The notes under the pieces were generated by a model that saw nothing but the letters and a program-made list of their open reading frames with translations, ran no database searches and had not been told where the DNA came from. Of a stretch of DNA of 64,000 nt, positions 16,797 to 26,316 are shown in pieces (the first letter of the stretch is position 1; each line of letters starts with the position of its first letter). A program made the translations under genes and the position numbers. The stretch is from a virus. The stretch covers positions 34,542-98,541 of the IMG/VR virus record IMGVR_UViG_3300037011_000200. One strand, given 5' to 3'.

Positions 16797-17248
16797 CTCC
16801 TCAAGTCTTAGAATTTGTACAAAAACTAAATTTACAAGGCCGAACACTTGATGTTGGAAGTATGGATGTCAATGGAAGTGTTCGTGATTTTTTTATAAAC
16901 TATATTGGTCTTGACATGCGCCTTGGGAAAAATGTTGATATAGTTGCGAAGGCAAATCATCTTCCTTTCGTTAGTAATTTATTCGATAATGTGACATGCC
17001 TAGAAATGCTGGAGCACGATGATTGTTTCTGGGAAAGCATTCCTGAAATGATAAGAGTGTTAAAGATAGGTGGTTCTTTCGTTTTAACTGCTAGAGGAAT
17101 TCATTTTGAGAAGCATGAATATCCTCATGATTATTGGCGCTTTACAAAAGAATCTTTTGAATTACTATGTAAAGGTTTAGCGAATATTGTTTGTATTGAT
17201 GAAACCGGTGAAAGTGGTGTGTTCTTATGTGGAGTGAAGGGTGCCTAA
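16793..17248 (+). CDS. Class I SAM-dependent methyltransferase
   Basis: 151 residues from ATG 16793. Motif I TLDVGSMDVNG, then YIGLDMR (acidic end of strand 2), NVTCLEMLEH (motif IV region) and VLKIGGSFVLTARG (motif VI) define a short Rossmann methyltransferase of the Methyltransf_11 kind. Such enzymes next to glycosyltransferases often methylate sugars; here two glycosyltransferase genes follow immediately. The substrate cannot be read from the sequence. Confidence 0.82.
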   Translation: MTPQVLEFVQKLNLQGRTLDVGSMDVNGSVRDFFINYIGLDMRLGKNVDIVAKANHLPFVSNLFDNVTCLEMLEHDDCFWESIPEMIRVLKIGGSFVLTARGIHFEKHEYPHDYWRFTKESFELLCKGLANIVCIDETGESGVFLCGVKGA

Positions 17249-18827
17249 ACTTTCTGTTTCTGTTGCAGTAATGAATCAGAAGGAGATCACTCAAACTTTT
17301 TTTGAGTCGTTGTATGCATTTACTATAGACTTTGAATTGATTATAACAGATAATGGATCAGGCGATGAGACAGCTCAATTTCTAAGTGAGTTTGTTCAGG
17401 CTCACGAGAATGCGGTTCTCATTAGACACAAGTTGAATGTAGGATTTGGTAAAGCACACAATATAGCTTCACGTCGTGCTCAAGGCCAGTTTTTTGCTGT
17501 TTTAAATAACGACATTGAATTTTTTGAATTCTGGGCTGAAAAACTGTATCCTCTGTTCGATGAATCTAATGTTGCATTAGTAGGGCCATCAAATGGAGTT
17601 TGTAATTCGTTAACACCAGATGCACAAGGAGTATTCAACCCCGAGAAAGTAAATGATCCTGATTACTGTGAAGGGTCATGTTTAATGATGCGAACTAAGC
17701 TAGCGCGTAAGTTTGGTCCATTCGACGAGGCTTATAGACTAGGATATTATGAAGACTCAGACTTAGGAATTCGAATAAGGAAGGCAGGCTTCAAGTTAAA
17801 GACTGTACCTCTTGATTGGGTTCACTATCGTGCAAAGACTTCTTCTGCTGTAGCTGAAACACTTGATATACCAGGAATCCATTTTGTTAATGAGCAGATC
17901 TTTCGACGTCGATGGACAAGTTATCTTCTCCGTAAAAGGTTTGGTAAAACGTATATTATACAACGCAAAGGATCTCATGGAGATGTTCTCTTAACTACTC
18001 CAATTATTGAAGCAATTAAGAAAAGAGAGCCTGAATCAGTAATTTGTTTTTCTACACAATGTCCTGAGACTATAGCAAGAAATTCTCAGATTGATTATCT
18101 AATCCCTCCTGATCTTCCATTTCAATGTGATGAGTTCATTAATCTGGACAGTTCTTATGAGAGGAGATTTAATGAGCATATTATTGATGTGTATGCTCGT
18201 GTAGCAAAAGTAAAAGTATTAAGGAAGAGAGCAAAGGTTACTTTGTTGAAAGACGACTTCAAATTTATTGAGAGGTATCTTCCCCCCAAATTTAACTCTT
18301 ATATAGTAGTTGATGTTAGTGATACATGGCAAGGAAAACAGTGGACTATTGAGAATTGGGCTGGAGTTACTGAAGAATTAAGGAAACACAACATCACAGT
18401 TGTGTCTGTAGGCATTTCTAAAACACGCAATCTGAAAGGGATTGCACAAATAGATCTTATCAATAAATTAAGCATATCGCAAACGTCTGCTGTGATTTGT
18501 CGTGCTGCAGGATTCATAGGAGCTGAAGGATTAACCGCTCATGTATCTCAGGCTGTTGACACCCCCTGTTTAGTTCTATATGGATGCACTTCTCCTCAAT
18601 ATGTTAGTTGTTCAGATGCAATGATTGAGCATGTAATTTCATCTGTTGCATGTCAAGGTTGTAGACATGTTTCATACCCTTCTGGAGTTACAGTTATTTG
18701 TAAACGTGATTATGAATGCATGAAGCGCATAACGGTTCAACACGTAATAGATCAGTTTGCTGTGTTAATGCAAAAATATGGCAAATTAGAAAAGGTAGTC
18801 CATTTGAAGGACGTTCCTAATGCGTAA
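17241..18827 (+). CDS. GT2-GT9 fusion glycosyltransferase
   Basis: 528 residues from GTG 17241. The N-terminal 240 residues are a GT2 (GT-A) enzyme: SVSVAVMNQKEIT, ELIITDNGSGDET, NVGFGKAHN, VLNNDIEF (DxD-like) and YEDSDLGIRIRKAG. Residues from about 235 are GT9/heptosyltransferase-like: YIIQRKGSHGDVLLTTP, and later GFIGAEGLTAHVSQAVDTP. The two domains in one chain would add two sugars in sequence or act as transferase plus chain extender. It overlaps its neighbours on both sides, so it belongs to one operon with the methyltransferase and the next glycosyltransferase. Confidence 0.85.
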   Translation: MPKLSVSVAVMNQKEITQTFFESLYAFTIDFELIITDNGSGDETAQFLSEFVQAHENAVLIRHKLNVGFGKAHNIASRRAQGQFFAVLNNDIEFFEFWAEKLYPLFDESNVALVGPSNGVCNSLTPDAQGVFNPEKVNDPDYCEGSCLMMRTKLARKFGPFDEAYRLGYYEDSDLGIRIRKAGFKLKTVPLDWVHYRAKTSSAVAETLDIPGIHFVNEQIFRRRWTSYLLRKRFGKTYIIQRKGSHGDVLLTTPIIEAIKKREPESVICFSTQCPETIARNSQIDYLIPPDLPFQCDEFINLDSSYERRFNEHIIDVYARVAKVKVLRKRAKVTLLKDDFKFIERYLPPKFNSYIVVDVSDTWQGKQWTIENWAGVTEELRKHNITVVSVGISKTRNLKGIAQIDLINKLSISQTSAVICRAAGFIGAEGLTAHVSQAVDTPCLVLYGCTSPQYVSCSDAMIEHVISSVACQGCRHVSYPSGVTVICKRDYECMKRITVQHVIDQFAVLMQKYGKLEKVVHLKDVPNA

Positions 18828-19824
18828 ATTGAAGGTATGTTTCTTATCCGCAGATACTGGAGGATCTGGGTATTATCGTACAAAGTTGCCTGCGAAGTAT
18901 TTACAACAGAGTCGATATGATGATCTTGAAGTTATGCACTATGATGATTTCAGGTTGATTAAAGATCCCTTCGATGTTTTAATAATACAACGTCAATGGA
19001 GAGATCATATTCTTGTTTGGTGTCTACAGTTAAAAAAGCAGGGTACGAGAATCATTTTTGAATTAGATGACAATTTATGGTCTATTCCATCAACTATAGA
19101 TTCTCATAAAATATATCAACTTGACACGCTACATAAAATAGAAAACTTTATTCGTATGAGTAATGCTGTAATTACCACTTCTGATCCTCTTAGAGTAATC
19201 TTATCGCAATTCAATTCAAATGTATGTGTTATTCCTAATTTTGTAGAGATTCCTGAAATCATTCCGCAGTTGCCGAAGCGTAGAATAAAAATCGGGTTTT
19301 GTGGAAGTGTATCTCATGTTGAGCATCTTAAGATTTTAACTCCTATTTTAATTCGATTGAATGCGATCTGCCCCAAGATTGAATTAATTGTTATGGGATT
19401 ACCGTGCCCAGAATTGAGTTTGTACGCAACAACGATTTTACCGGCTTCTCCTGAGTCTTTTATCAATGCATTGGCTTCTCTTGAGCTTGATATCGGTCTC
19501 GCATATGTATTTGACAATATTTTCGATAAATGTAGAAGTTGGTTGAAGTTTTTAGAGTATTCTATCACGGGTGCTGTGACGGTGGCTCCGAATCTTGAAC
19601 CATATTCAAATATTATTACAAATGGTGAAAATGGTATTTTAATAAATAAGGATTCAGATTGGCTCTCCACTTTAACTGAGCTTGTGAAAAGTGGAGATTA
19701 CAAATCGATGGCAAGAGTCGCTTATCAAGAAACTTTGAATTCTTGGTTAATACAAAATAATGTTTATCGGTGGTATAATGTTATTCAGGAGACTGTAGAT
19801 GGACAAAGAGAACAATGTGCGTGA
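18820..19824 (+). CDS. GT4-like glycosyltransferase (GT-B)
   Basis: 334 residues. VCFLSADTGGSGYYRTKLPA at the N-terminus, then IIFELDDNLW, NAVITTSDPLR, VIPNFVE, IKIGFCGSVSHVEHLK and SWLKFLEYSITGAVTVAPN with NGILINKD. This is the GT-B layout, the last part being the nucleotide-sugar binding region of GT4 enzymes. Overlaps the previous gene by 8 bases and the next by 26. It probably works with the GT2-GT9 fusion on a virion or cell-surface glycan. Confidence 0.82.
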   Translation: MRKLKVCFLSADTGGSGYYRTKLPAKYLQQSRYDDLEVMHYDDFRLIKDPFDVLIIQRQWRDHILVWCLQLKKQGTRIIFELDDNLWSIPSTIDSHKIYQLDTLHKIENFIRMSNAVITTSDPLRVILSQFNSNVCVIPNFVEIPEIIPQLPKRRIKIGFCGSVSHVEHLKILTPILIRLNAICPKIELIVMGLPCPELSLYATTILPASPESFINALASLELDIGLAYVFDNIFDKCRSWLKFLEYSITGAVTVAPNLEPYSNIITNGENGILINKDSDWLSTLTELVKSGDYKSMARVAYQETLNSWLIQNNVYRWYNVIQETVDGQREQCA

Positions 19825-22357
19825 AGCTGACGCGCAAGCTAAAACCAATGAACTTTTAGGTCCTGGACACTTCTTCTGGGTTCCAAAGACATCAGTTTCT
19901 ATAGTTAGTTATCGAGAGGCTGAAGTATATTCAGTCACACAACTTATGGAATATGTTGATCTTCTTGAAAGAAAGTATCATACATTTCCTGAGATAGCTA
20001 TTCAAAAGAAGTATGATGGTGATAATATCGAGTTTCACCGGGATACTCATGGGAAGTTTACAATTTTTACGGATAATGGATCTACGGTTACGAATCGTGT
20101 ACCTGGCCTCATTAAGCTTTCAGAGAAACTTTTTTCTGATAAGTCATATATTCTAATTGGTGAATTGGAAGGATGGTCTCATGGTGTTCATTCTGGTCGT
20201 GAACAAGTCTCAGGATATTTGAATGCACAAACTCCTCCTAATGATTCTACGTTGTGTATAAGCTTTTTCGATTGTGTGTGGTTTGATGGAAAGGATTTGC
20301 ATGGTGAGCCGTATAATGTGAGATATGGGCTTCTCGAGAAAGAGTTCAAGATTTCTCAATCACTCATAACCAATTTGCAACCCGGTTTCAATCTTGCGCC
20401 AACCTTCATAGTTAAAGCGAAAGCTGCTTTACAGAGTGCAGTGCAACAGGTAGTACGACCAAGAGAAAGCGAGGGCGCCGTTCTTAAGATTTGGAATGGG
20501 TTTAAATTTTCCCTAAACAAGAGTGCCAATGAGATGATTAAGTTTAAGAAATGGGCAGAAGCTCATTTTGTTGTATTACAGAAACGTCAAATTGCAGGGT
20601 CAAAACAAACGTTTCAGTATTGGATAGGTATTAAGGTTTTGGTGTCTGAGCGTGATACTGTTGTTCAGAATAAGGTTGAGGAATATGGTGGACAGAATTA
20701 CTTGCGTTGTGCCAAGACATTTAACACGAATGTCCAAGCAAAGGTAGGTGATATAATTACAGTTAGATTTAGCAATGTTTTTGTATATCATGAACAGGAT
20801 AAAATCTATTTTGGTATTTATGCGCCCAATGTTTATGAGAATAGAACTGTGCAACAGCATGATGAGGAACCTGATACTGTTTCTACATTGTTAAGGATAG
20901 GGGAAGAGTCTGGACTGATTGTGCAGAAAGGTATAGGAGTTTTCATTTCTAAGGCTACTGATGCTTTCATGCAATATCCTCCAGAAGCAAAACCTTGCAA
21001 GTATGTTATGCAAGAACATTTCAGAGGGAAGACTGCTCATATTGATTTCCGTATCCAGTCTATTTCAGATACTTTGATTGGTTATACTATCATGAATCAG
21101 GTTGAGGGAAAGATTAAGACCCCAATTCTAAATGTAGCACAAGGGCGTAAAGTTTTAAAACAGTCTGATAATTGGAAGTTTGATGCTATCAAAGGTATTT
21201 TTCAACGACGTCGAATTGCAGGTGGAGAGATTCGATTTGCCAGTCTTCAGGTTGCACTCAAACAATCGGAGCCAGAAAATTGGCTTTCAGTAGAGGGCGT
21301 TTCCGAAGTTGGTGGGACGGGAGCCACTTCAAAATGGCCTGGAGTATTTGTCATTGCATCGCAAGGACAGTTAGCATATGGCTATCGAGAAGTTTACTTT
21401 CACGAGTATTTTGTGTATAATGATAAATGGCCTGATGGGGGTCTCCGAATGTTGTTTAGACTTCTCTCAGGTCCTGAATTACAGCAAGCATCAATTCCGA
21501 TATCGAATTTGTTAGAACCTTTCACTGATGAACCTGACAAGTTTACTGTTGAGAATAACGAAATTATTTTTGATAATGGAACGATTTCTATGCATGACTT
21601 CGAAGTAGATCGTCTTGGCAAATCTCTGCATAAGATACTTCCTCCTTCGGAGGAGCCTGGGCGTGAAATGCCTTTTGTTTGGCTTCTAGTTAAACCAAAA
21701 ACGAATGAACCATATATATTATCTGCGCGGGCAAGGCTGAAAAAGAAATATTCTCCTGTAGGAGTATCGACTTTACCTGCTTCGGTCAAGAAACAAATCC
21801 CTGCTTCCTTGAGATATTGGGAAGCATCCTCTTCACAGAAGATGCAAGCTATGCTTGATGAGCTGAGAGATAAAATTAAAGGACATGAAGTCGAGTTGGA
21901 CTATAGTGATAAGGTTGTTTTCAAACGTGCAAGTAGCTTTGTTTTGGAAAAGGCAGCTGAGTCAAGTTATATCTTGAAGCGACGCTGGTGGCGGGGGCCC
22001 ATAGTTATCAGATTGGGATCATCTGCGGAATTTTATGATTTGTATTTCCAAAAAGATCAGGAATGGGATCAGTTTATTTTAACGCAGAATCCTGTTAACT
22101 ATGATTCATTCGCAGGATGGTTACGAATTAATATTACCCAAGATGAAGTTAATTTTGAGGGAACTTTGCCCCCTGGTCATGAGCTCAATCCAAATAAAAA
22201 GTTAGCAGCCGAGACGAAGATTGTTGGATCAGGTACTTTTAGTTTGAATGAGATATCCCGTGATGTTTGGCAATTAGAATTTAAAGATGGAACTTTGAAG
22301 GATAGATCTTTTACAGCGACGCGTGATGCTGGTATATGGAAGTTTAGTTTGGGTTGA
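19799..22357 (+). CDS. ATP-dependent polynucleotide ligase fused to a 3'-phosphoesterase-like domain
   Basis: 852 residues. Nucleotidyltransferase motifs: KYDGD with the adenylated Lys near residue 69, ILIGELEGW, EGAVLK near 224, IKFKKW near 246, and an OB-fold region (GDIITVRFSNVFVY). From about 400, YVMQEHFRGKTAHIDFRIQ matches the H-x-DFR core of the LigD 3'-phosphoesterase domain. The last 150 residues contain a second similar element (FVLEKAAESSYILKRRWWRG), role unclear. Expected reactions are nick sealing and 3'-end cleaning. Placement between glycosyltransferases and capsid genes, away from the replication block, is unusual. Confidence 0.8.
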   Translation: MDKENNVREADAQAKTNELLGPGHFFWVPKTSVSIVSYREAEVYSVTQLMEYVDLLERKYHTFPEIAIQKKYDGDNIEFHRDTHGKFTIFTDNGSTVTNRVPGLIKLSEKLFSDKSYILIGELEGWSHGVHSGREQVSGYLNAQTPPNDSTLCISFFDCVWFDGKDLHGEPYNVRYGLLEKEFKISQSLITNLQPGFNLAPTFIVKAKAALQSAVQQVVRPRESEGAVLKIWNGFKFSLNKSANEMIKFKKWAEAHFVVLQKRQIAGSKQTFQYWIGIKVLVSERDTVVQNKVEEYGGQNYLRCAKTFNTNVQAKVGDIITVRFSNVFVYHEQDKIYFGIYAPNVYENRTVQQHDEEPDTVSTLLRIGEESGLIVQKGIGVFISKATDAFMQYPPEAKPCKYVMQEHFRGKTAHIDFRIQSISDTLIGYTIMNQVEGKIKTPILNVAQGRKVLKQSDNWKFDAIKGIFQRRRIAGGEIRFASLQVALKQSEPENWLSVEGVSEVGGTGATSKWPGVFVIASQGQLAYGYREVYFHEYFVYNDKWPDGGLRMLFRLLSGPELQQASIPISNLLEPFTDEPDKFTVENNEIIFDNGTISMHDFEVDRLGKSLHKILPPSEEPGREMPFVWLLVKPKTNEPYILSARARLKKKYSPVGVSTLPASVKKQIPASLRYWEASSSQKMQAMLDELRDKIKGHEVELDYSDKVVFKRASSFVLEKAAESSYILKRRWWRGPIVIRLGSSAEFYDLYFQKDQEWDQFILTQNPVNYDSFAGWLRINITQDEVNFEGTLPPGHELNPNKKLAAETKIVGSGTFSLNEISRDVWQLEFKDGTLKDRSFTATRDAGIWKFSLG

Positions 22358-22421
22358 TTTGAGTGCCTGTGCGTTTTATCTGATTTAGGATCAATATTTC
22401 TTAAAGAGAGGAGACCTGTAG

Positions 22422-22454
22422 AGGTTCTGCGTGCTTGTGACGTAGAACCTTTTA
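22422..22454 (+). terminator. Terminator before the capsid block
   Basis: AGGTTCTGCGT (22422-22432) pairs with ACGTAGAACCT (22440-22450), one G-U wobble, with a 7-base loop and a TTT run. It lies in the 150-base gap after the ligase gene and isolates the strongly translated virion gene at 22508. Confidence 0.75.
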
Positions 22455-22507
22455 TGCATGATGTCTCATAGTTTTCATTTGGTTGGCATTTAAGGAGGAC
22501 TTTCATT

Positions 22508-23155
22508 ATGCCTACTTACAAAAACAACAGGTCCGAACGTTTGGTTGTTATGGGGATTGCCTTTCTTCCGGGTCAACAGAAGACGACTGACAAGATCTTG
22601 ATGGAAACCACTCTTGAGGTTTCTGCAATATCAACCGCTTTCCAGGTAGGTGAAACTGTCAGTGCTGGATCTCCTACAGCGACTGGGAAGATTTTGAGAG
22701 TTAGGACAAATCCTGATCTCTTGGATCTTGTTGGTCGCAATAGCAACGATTTCGTGACAGGTACTACCCTTACGGGTGGAACTTCGAGCTGTTTTGCGAG
22801 CGTTGAACGAATCAGTGAGTTGGTAACAGCCATCTCGGCCGAGCCGTATTACAATCCCAAGACAACTGCTCATACGGTGACTGCTAGTGGGGCTGAAGTT
22901 GAAGTGATGTATCTCTCCGACTTTTTCAATACCAGATATCTCAAGATTTCGGATGTGTCGGGGGGTATCACCATTGATATTTATTTCCGTAGTGAGTCTA
23001 ACACACCTGCGGTCGTTGACGGAATGGGAAACATCGATGATCCCATTATTCTCGCTGTTAATCAGAATGTGGAGTGCCTAGCAATTGATTTCTCCGGAGC
23101 GGGAACCTGTATCGTGGAGGAATTCACAACTCTTGAAGCCGCGGAGATTGGATAA
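22508..23155 (+). CDS. Virion protein, possible head decoration protein
   Basis: 215 residues; ATG 22508 after AAGGAGG. Beta-rich, with small repeats such as VGETVSAGSPTATGKILRV and DFVTGTTLTGGTSSC, which look like a short attachment domain found in phage structural proteins. More C/G-ending codons than the upstream genes, suggesting an abundant product. Located directly before the prohead protease and capsid genes. Decoration or accessory capsid protein is inferred from position. Confidence 0.6.
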   Translation: MPTYKNNRSERLVVMGIAFLPGQQKTTDKILMETTLEVSAISTAFQVGETVSAGSPTATGKILRVRTNPDLLDLVGRNSNDFVTGTTLTGGTSSCFASVERISELVTAISAEPYYNPKTTAHTVTASGAEVEVMYLSDFFNTRYLKISDVSGGITIDIYFRSESNTPAVVDGMGNIDDPIILAVNQNVECLAIDFSGAGTCIVEEFTTLEAAEIG

Positions 23156-23174
23156 CTCCAACAGGGGGTAAATT

Positions 23175-24194
23175 ATGCCTAAAGTACAACTCAAGAAGCT
23201 CTTGAAGCCTGTCAAGTTTGAGGCAAGCCTTCATATCGAGAAGATTCAGGAAGTTCCTGAGTCTGATCAAAGCAATGCTGAAATCAAACGCATTGTTGAA
23301 GGTTATGCAATTGTTGCAGGTAACGTTGACGAGCAGAGAGATCGTATTGAACCCAGTGCTCTAGCGAAAGCAGTAGAGTACCTTAAGAGCTATACTACTG
23401 TTCTGTTTAATCATGATCCGAATCGACCCATTGGCAAGATTCTCGACATTGCAGTGCGCGAAGCCAAAATCTGGGTGAAGGTGCTCATCAGTAATTCCGA
23501 AGATGAAATCTGGGGTAAGGTTGTAGAGAAGATTATTAACAGTTTCTCTATCAGTGGAGAAATCGATGAATTCGCTTATGAATATGACAAGGCTCTACAA
23601 TCTCAGGTTCGGGTCATAAAGAGTTTTAGGGTGTATGAAATTTCTTTGGTTTCAGTACCCGCAAATTCTGAGGCTAAGACTTTTAACGCGTATATTTCCA
23701 AATCGCTTCAGGACGCAGGGTACAGTTTTGAGTCTACGAATGAGGACCAATCGAATGTATCGGAAATGCTTGAGTTCCTTAACATTGGCATGGAGGTCGT
23801 GAAAGCTATGGACTGGAAAGAAAAACTCACAAAGGCAATCAAGGCGTTGGGTGATGTGGCCGCAAAGATCGAAGATGCGCAGGTTCGGGATACTCTCAAA
23901 GAGATCCAGAAACTGTTGACAGATGTGGCCGCAGAGGTTCCCCAGAATTATCCCGCTGCCAACAAGGATCTCCAGGACGCGCTCGACAAAATCAAGGGCT
24001 TGGAAGGCAAGATTGGTAGTGTCGAGAAGACTCTTGCAGATCGTCTTGAAAAGGTGGAAAAGGATCTGGGGAGTGTCGATGAGATCCTCGGTGGTATGAC
24101 CGAAATGCTCAAGTCCTCGGGCGAGACTGACGCAGCAGCTGCGGCGAAAGCTGCTGCGGCGGCGGCGAAAGGCACTCATATCAGCGCTGACTAA
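23175..24194 (+). CDS. Prohead maturation protease with C-terminal scaffold region
   Basis: 339 residues. The N-terminal 180 residues match the HK97-type (S78/U35) protease: IVEGYAIVAG, VLFNHDPNRPIGKI with the catalytic His near 80, SFSISGE with the catalytic Ser near 126, and RVYEISLVSVPAN. From about 200 the chain is a charged coiled coil ending in an Ala-rich stretch, typical of a fused scaffold or delta domain. It should guide assembly of the 24259 capsid protein and then cleave it. Confidence 0.9.
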   Translation: MPKVQLKKLLKPVKFEASLHIEKIQEVPESDQSNAEIKRIVEGYAIVAGNVDEQRDRIEPSALAKAVEYLKSYTTVLFNHDPNRPIGKILDIAVREAKIWVKVLISNSEDEIWGKVVEKIINSFSISGEIDEFAYEYDKALQSQVRVIKSFRVYEISLVSVPANSEAKTFNAYISKSLQDAGYSFESTNEDQSNVSEMLEFLNIGMEVVKAMDWKEKLTKAIKALGDVAAKIEDAQVRDTLKEIQKLLTDVAAEVPQNYPAANKDLQDALDKIKGLEGKIGSVEKTLADRLEKVEKDLGSVDEILGGMTEMLKSSGETDAAAAAKAAAAAAKGTHISAD

Positions 24195-24258
24195 CGACTT
24201 AAAGGGCCGAGAGCCATACTGGAACATGTAACGGTTTAACACAAAGGAGATAAGGCCC

Positions 24259-25620
24259 ATGAAAAATTTGGAGATAGCCAAGAAATTGATCCATGACGCA
24301 GCTCTGCTTCGTAAGACGCAGGCTGACCAGTCACAGGTCAATGAATTGGTCAAAACGGCTATTGAGCAACAGATGAAGGCTCTCGGCGGTCAGCCCTCTC
24401 TGCGTAAAGGACAATTCAATCTCAGTATGGCGAATGCAGTTGCCGTCGGTGGCGCCAAGGGACAGCCTCTGCAGAAGGCTCTTCTGAGTCCGGCGGGTAA
24501 GGCTGATGATGCGCGCGAGTTCCAGAAGATGAGTGATACCGTATATATCACTTCGGTACTCGTCGGGTGCCATCCGACCGATCTTGAGTGTTACAAGATG
24601 CTCAGGAGCAACAAGCTGTTCAAGGACGCGTACTCGTCAGGCGATTTCGACGCTACGTGGTGGTGGCCGGACACTCTTTCTCGTGACATGATCGAAGAGG
24701 TCGAGAAGGAGTTGAAGGTTGCGGCTCTCCACAGAACGATTCAGATGCCTACCAACCCGTACAAGATCCCTGCGAAATCGGGTAGGACGAAAACTTATCT
24801 GGTTGGGGAGTCAACTGACGACGCGGGGACCAAGCCGTCTTCCAGCAAGGGGCCAACTCCTGGTACCGGTATCACCTTCGATGCAAAGAAGCTGATGGCG
24901 TATTCCATTGTGTCGGAGGAAACCAGCGAGGATATGGTCCTCCCCATCATTGATCTCATCAAGGAAGATGTCGGGAAGTCCATGGCCGAGGCTATCGAGA
25001 CTGCTGTTCTCAACGGTCAGATCGTTGCAGAGACCATCGATACCGCGGCAGCTTATGCTGCGAACGATTCTGTTCGCGCATGGAATGGATATCGAGTGCA
25101 CGCTCTTGGTGGTGGATGGACAGTTGACTTCTCAGGGTGGACCAAGTCAACGGCAGTTGACTTGATGAGGAAACTCAGGGCGACCATGGGAAGGTATGCT
25201 GTCGGAATCGACAAGCTGGCGTGGTTGGTATCCATCAATGGGTACAATCATCTGCTCAACACTGAAGAGATGTTGACCCTTGACAAGTACGGCGCCAATG
25301 CGACTCTGCTCAAAGGTGAGCTCGGAAGGTTTGATAACATTCCGATCATCATCACTGAGTTCCTTCCTGAGAATCTGAATGCATCAGGGGCTTACACTTC
25401 GGATGTCGACAACGACAATACTTGTGTTCTCTTGGTGTACAAGGATGGTTGGGTTCACGGTGAACGAGCAAGCTTTACTGTGAAACAGGGCGAGGAGATC
25501 AAGACGGACCAGAAGTATTTGATCTCTCGCGCTCGTAGGGATTTTCAGCCCCTTTATATGGGGACCTCGTATTCTCAGTCTATCGTTGCAGCTGGTTATG
25601 GCTTGCCCAATACCCTGTAG
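24259..25620 (+). CDS. Major capsid protein, HK97 fold
   Basis: 453 residues; ATG 24259 with AAAGGAGAT. A helical N-terminal part of about 100 residues ending in LSPAGKADDAREFQ, probably the delta domain removed by the protease. Then the HK97-type core: PTNPYKIPAKSGRTKTYLVGES, KKLMAYSIVSEETSEDMV, LPIIDLIKEDVGKSMAEAIE and a C-terminal RARRDFQPLYMG. Codons are clearly richer in C and G at third positions than most of the window, as expected for the most abundant virion protein. Confidence 0.88.
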   Translation: MKNLEIAKKLIHDAALLRKTQADQSQVNELVKTAIEQQMKALGGQPSLRKGQFNLSMANAVAVGGAKGQPLQKALLSPAGKADDAREFQKMSDTVYITSVLVGCHPTDLECYKMLRSNKLFKDAYSSGDFDATWWWPDTLSRDMIEEVEKELKVAALHRTIQMPTNPYKIPAKSGRTKTYLVGESTDDAGTKPSSSKGPTPGTGITFDAKKLMAYSIVSEETSEDMVLPIIDLIKEDVGKSMAEAIETAVLNGQIVAETIDTAAAYAANDSVRAWNGYRVHALGGGWTVDFSGWTKSTAVDLMRKLRATMGRYAVGIDKLAWLVSINGYNHLLNTEEMLTLDKYGANATLLKGELGRFDNIPIIITEFLPENLNASGAYTSDVDNDNTCVLLVYKDGWVHGERASFTVKQGEEIKTDQKYLISRARRDFQPLYMGTSYSQSIVAAGYGLPNTL

Positions 25621-25656
25621 TTGATAGTCTGGGAAGTTCATAGATGTGTACAATGA

Positions 25657-25688
25657 AGAGAAGCAGGTAGGGCCCTACCTGCTTCTCT
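25657..25688 (+). terminator. 32-base perfect palindrome after the capsid gene
   Basis: AGAGAAGCAGGTAGGG is followed at once by its exact reverse complement, 16 bp per arm with no spacer. It lies 37 bases after the capsid stop and 20 before the next gene. There is no T-run, so a pause, RNA-processing or mRNA-stabilising hairpin is as likely as a terminator; as duplex DNA it could also be a protein site. Confidence 0.65.
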
Positions 25689-25707
25689 GTTCTGAGCAGG
25701 TAGACTG

Positions 25708-26316
25708 ATGATCGGTGATGCAAATGAGTTTGCGACATATCTGGGAATTTCTCCTTTAGAGGATACTGTCACCGGTTCCGCCCGCGCAAATTTATCTCTT
25801 GAACTCGCCCAAGGTTTTATCGAATTCATTATCAGTTACCCTCTTGAGCTTGCAGATCGATCTGTGGTACTTGATGGCACAGGCACTTCTAATATCTTTC
25901 TTCCTAATTTTCCAGTTACTTCAATAACATCCGCACAGTATTTTGATGAGAGTGACCAAGAATGGAAAGATTACACCGTTTCCAAGATTAGATGCAATGG
26001 TCAGACAGGAGAAGTCTATTGTGGCAATGATGATAATATAACTAAGTGGCCTATTGGATTCCAGAATATAAGGATTAATTACAGGCAGGGATTCGATTTC
26101 TCTGCAAGTCCATTAGATTCAATGGCTGCAAGTTTGAAATTTGCTTTGTACGAGATTGCGGGGTTGCTATTTAACAATTCAGGCATCCTCTCTTTCCTTT
26201 CTGTTGATGATGGAATGAATCGACAACGATTTTTCAATCAAAATGTGATGCATATGATTAGTCCAGAAATTACCCTTATTTTAACTTCAGCTGGAAAACG
26301 GGGTGATGCACGATAA
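25708..26316 (+). CDS. Head-tail connector (gp6/gp15-like adaptor)
   Basis: 202 residues from ATG 25708. ANEFATYLGIS at the N-terminus, a helical LSLELAQGFIEFIISYPLE, then NIFLPNFPVTSITSAQYFDES and IRINYRQGFD followed by a helix LKFALYEIAGLLF. This pattern is that of head-completion adaptors bound under the portal. Position directly after the capsid gene supports it. Confidence 0.78.
   Translation: MIGDANEFATYLGISPLEDTVTGSARANLSLELAQGFIEFIISYPLELADRSVVLDGTGTSNIFLPNFPVTSITSAQYFDESDQEWKDYTVSKIRCNGQTGEVYCGNDDNITKWPIGFQNIRINYRQGFDFSASPLDSMAASLKFALYEIAGLLFNNSGILSFLSVDDGMNRQRFFNQNVMHMISPEITLILTSAGKRGDAR

Noticed and set aside
23652-24353. Long reverse-strand reading frame over the prohead protease
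   Set aside because: It mirrors the codon structure of the well-supported + strand gene and lacks protein-like composition and a ribosome site.
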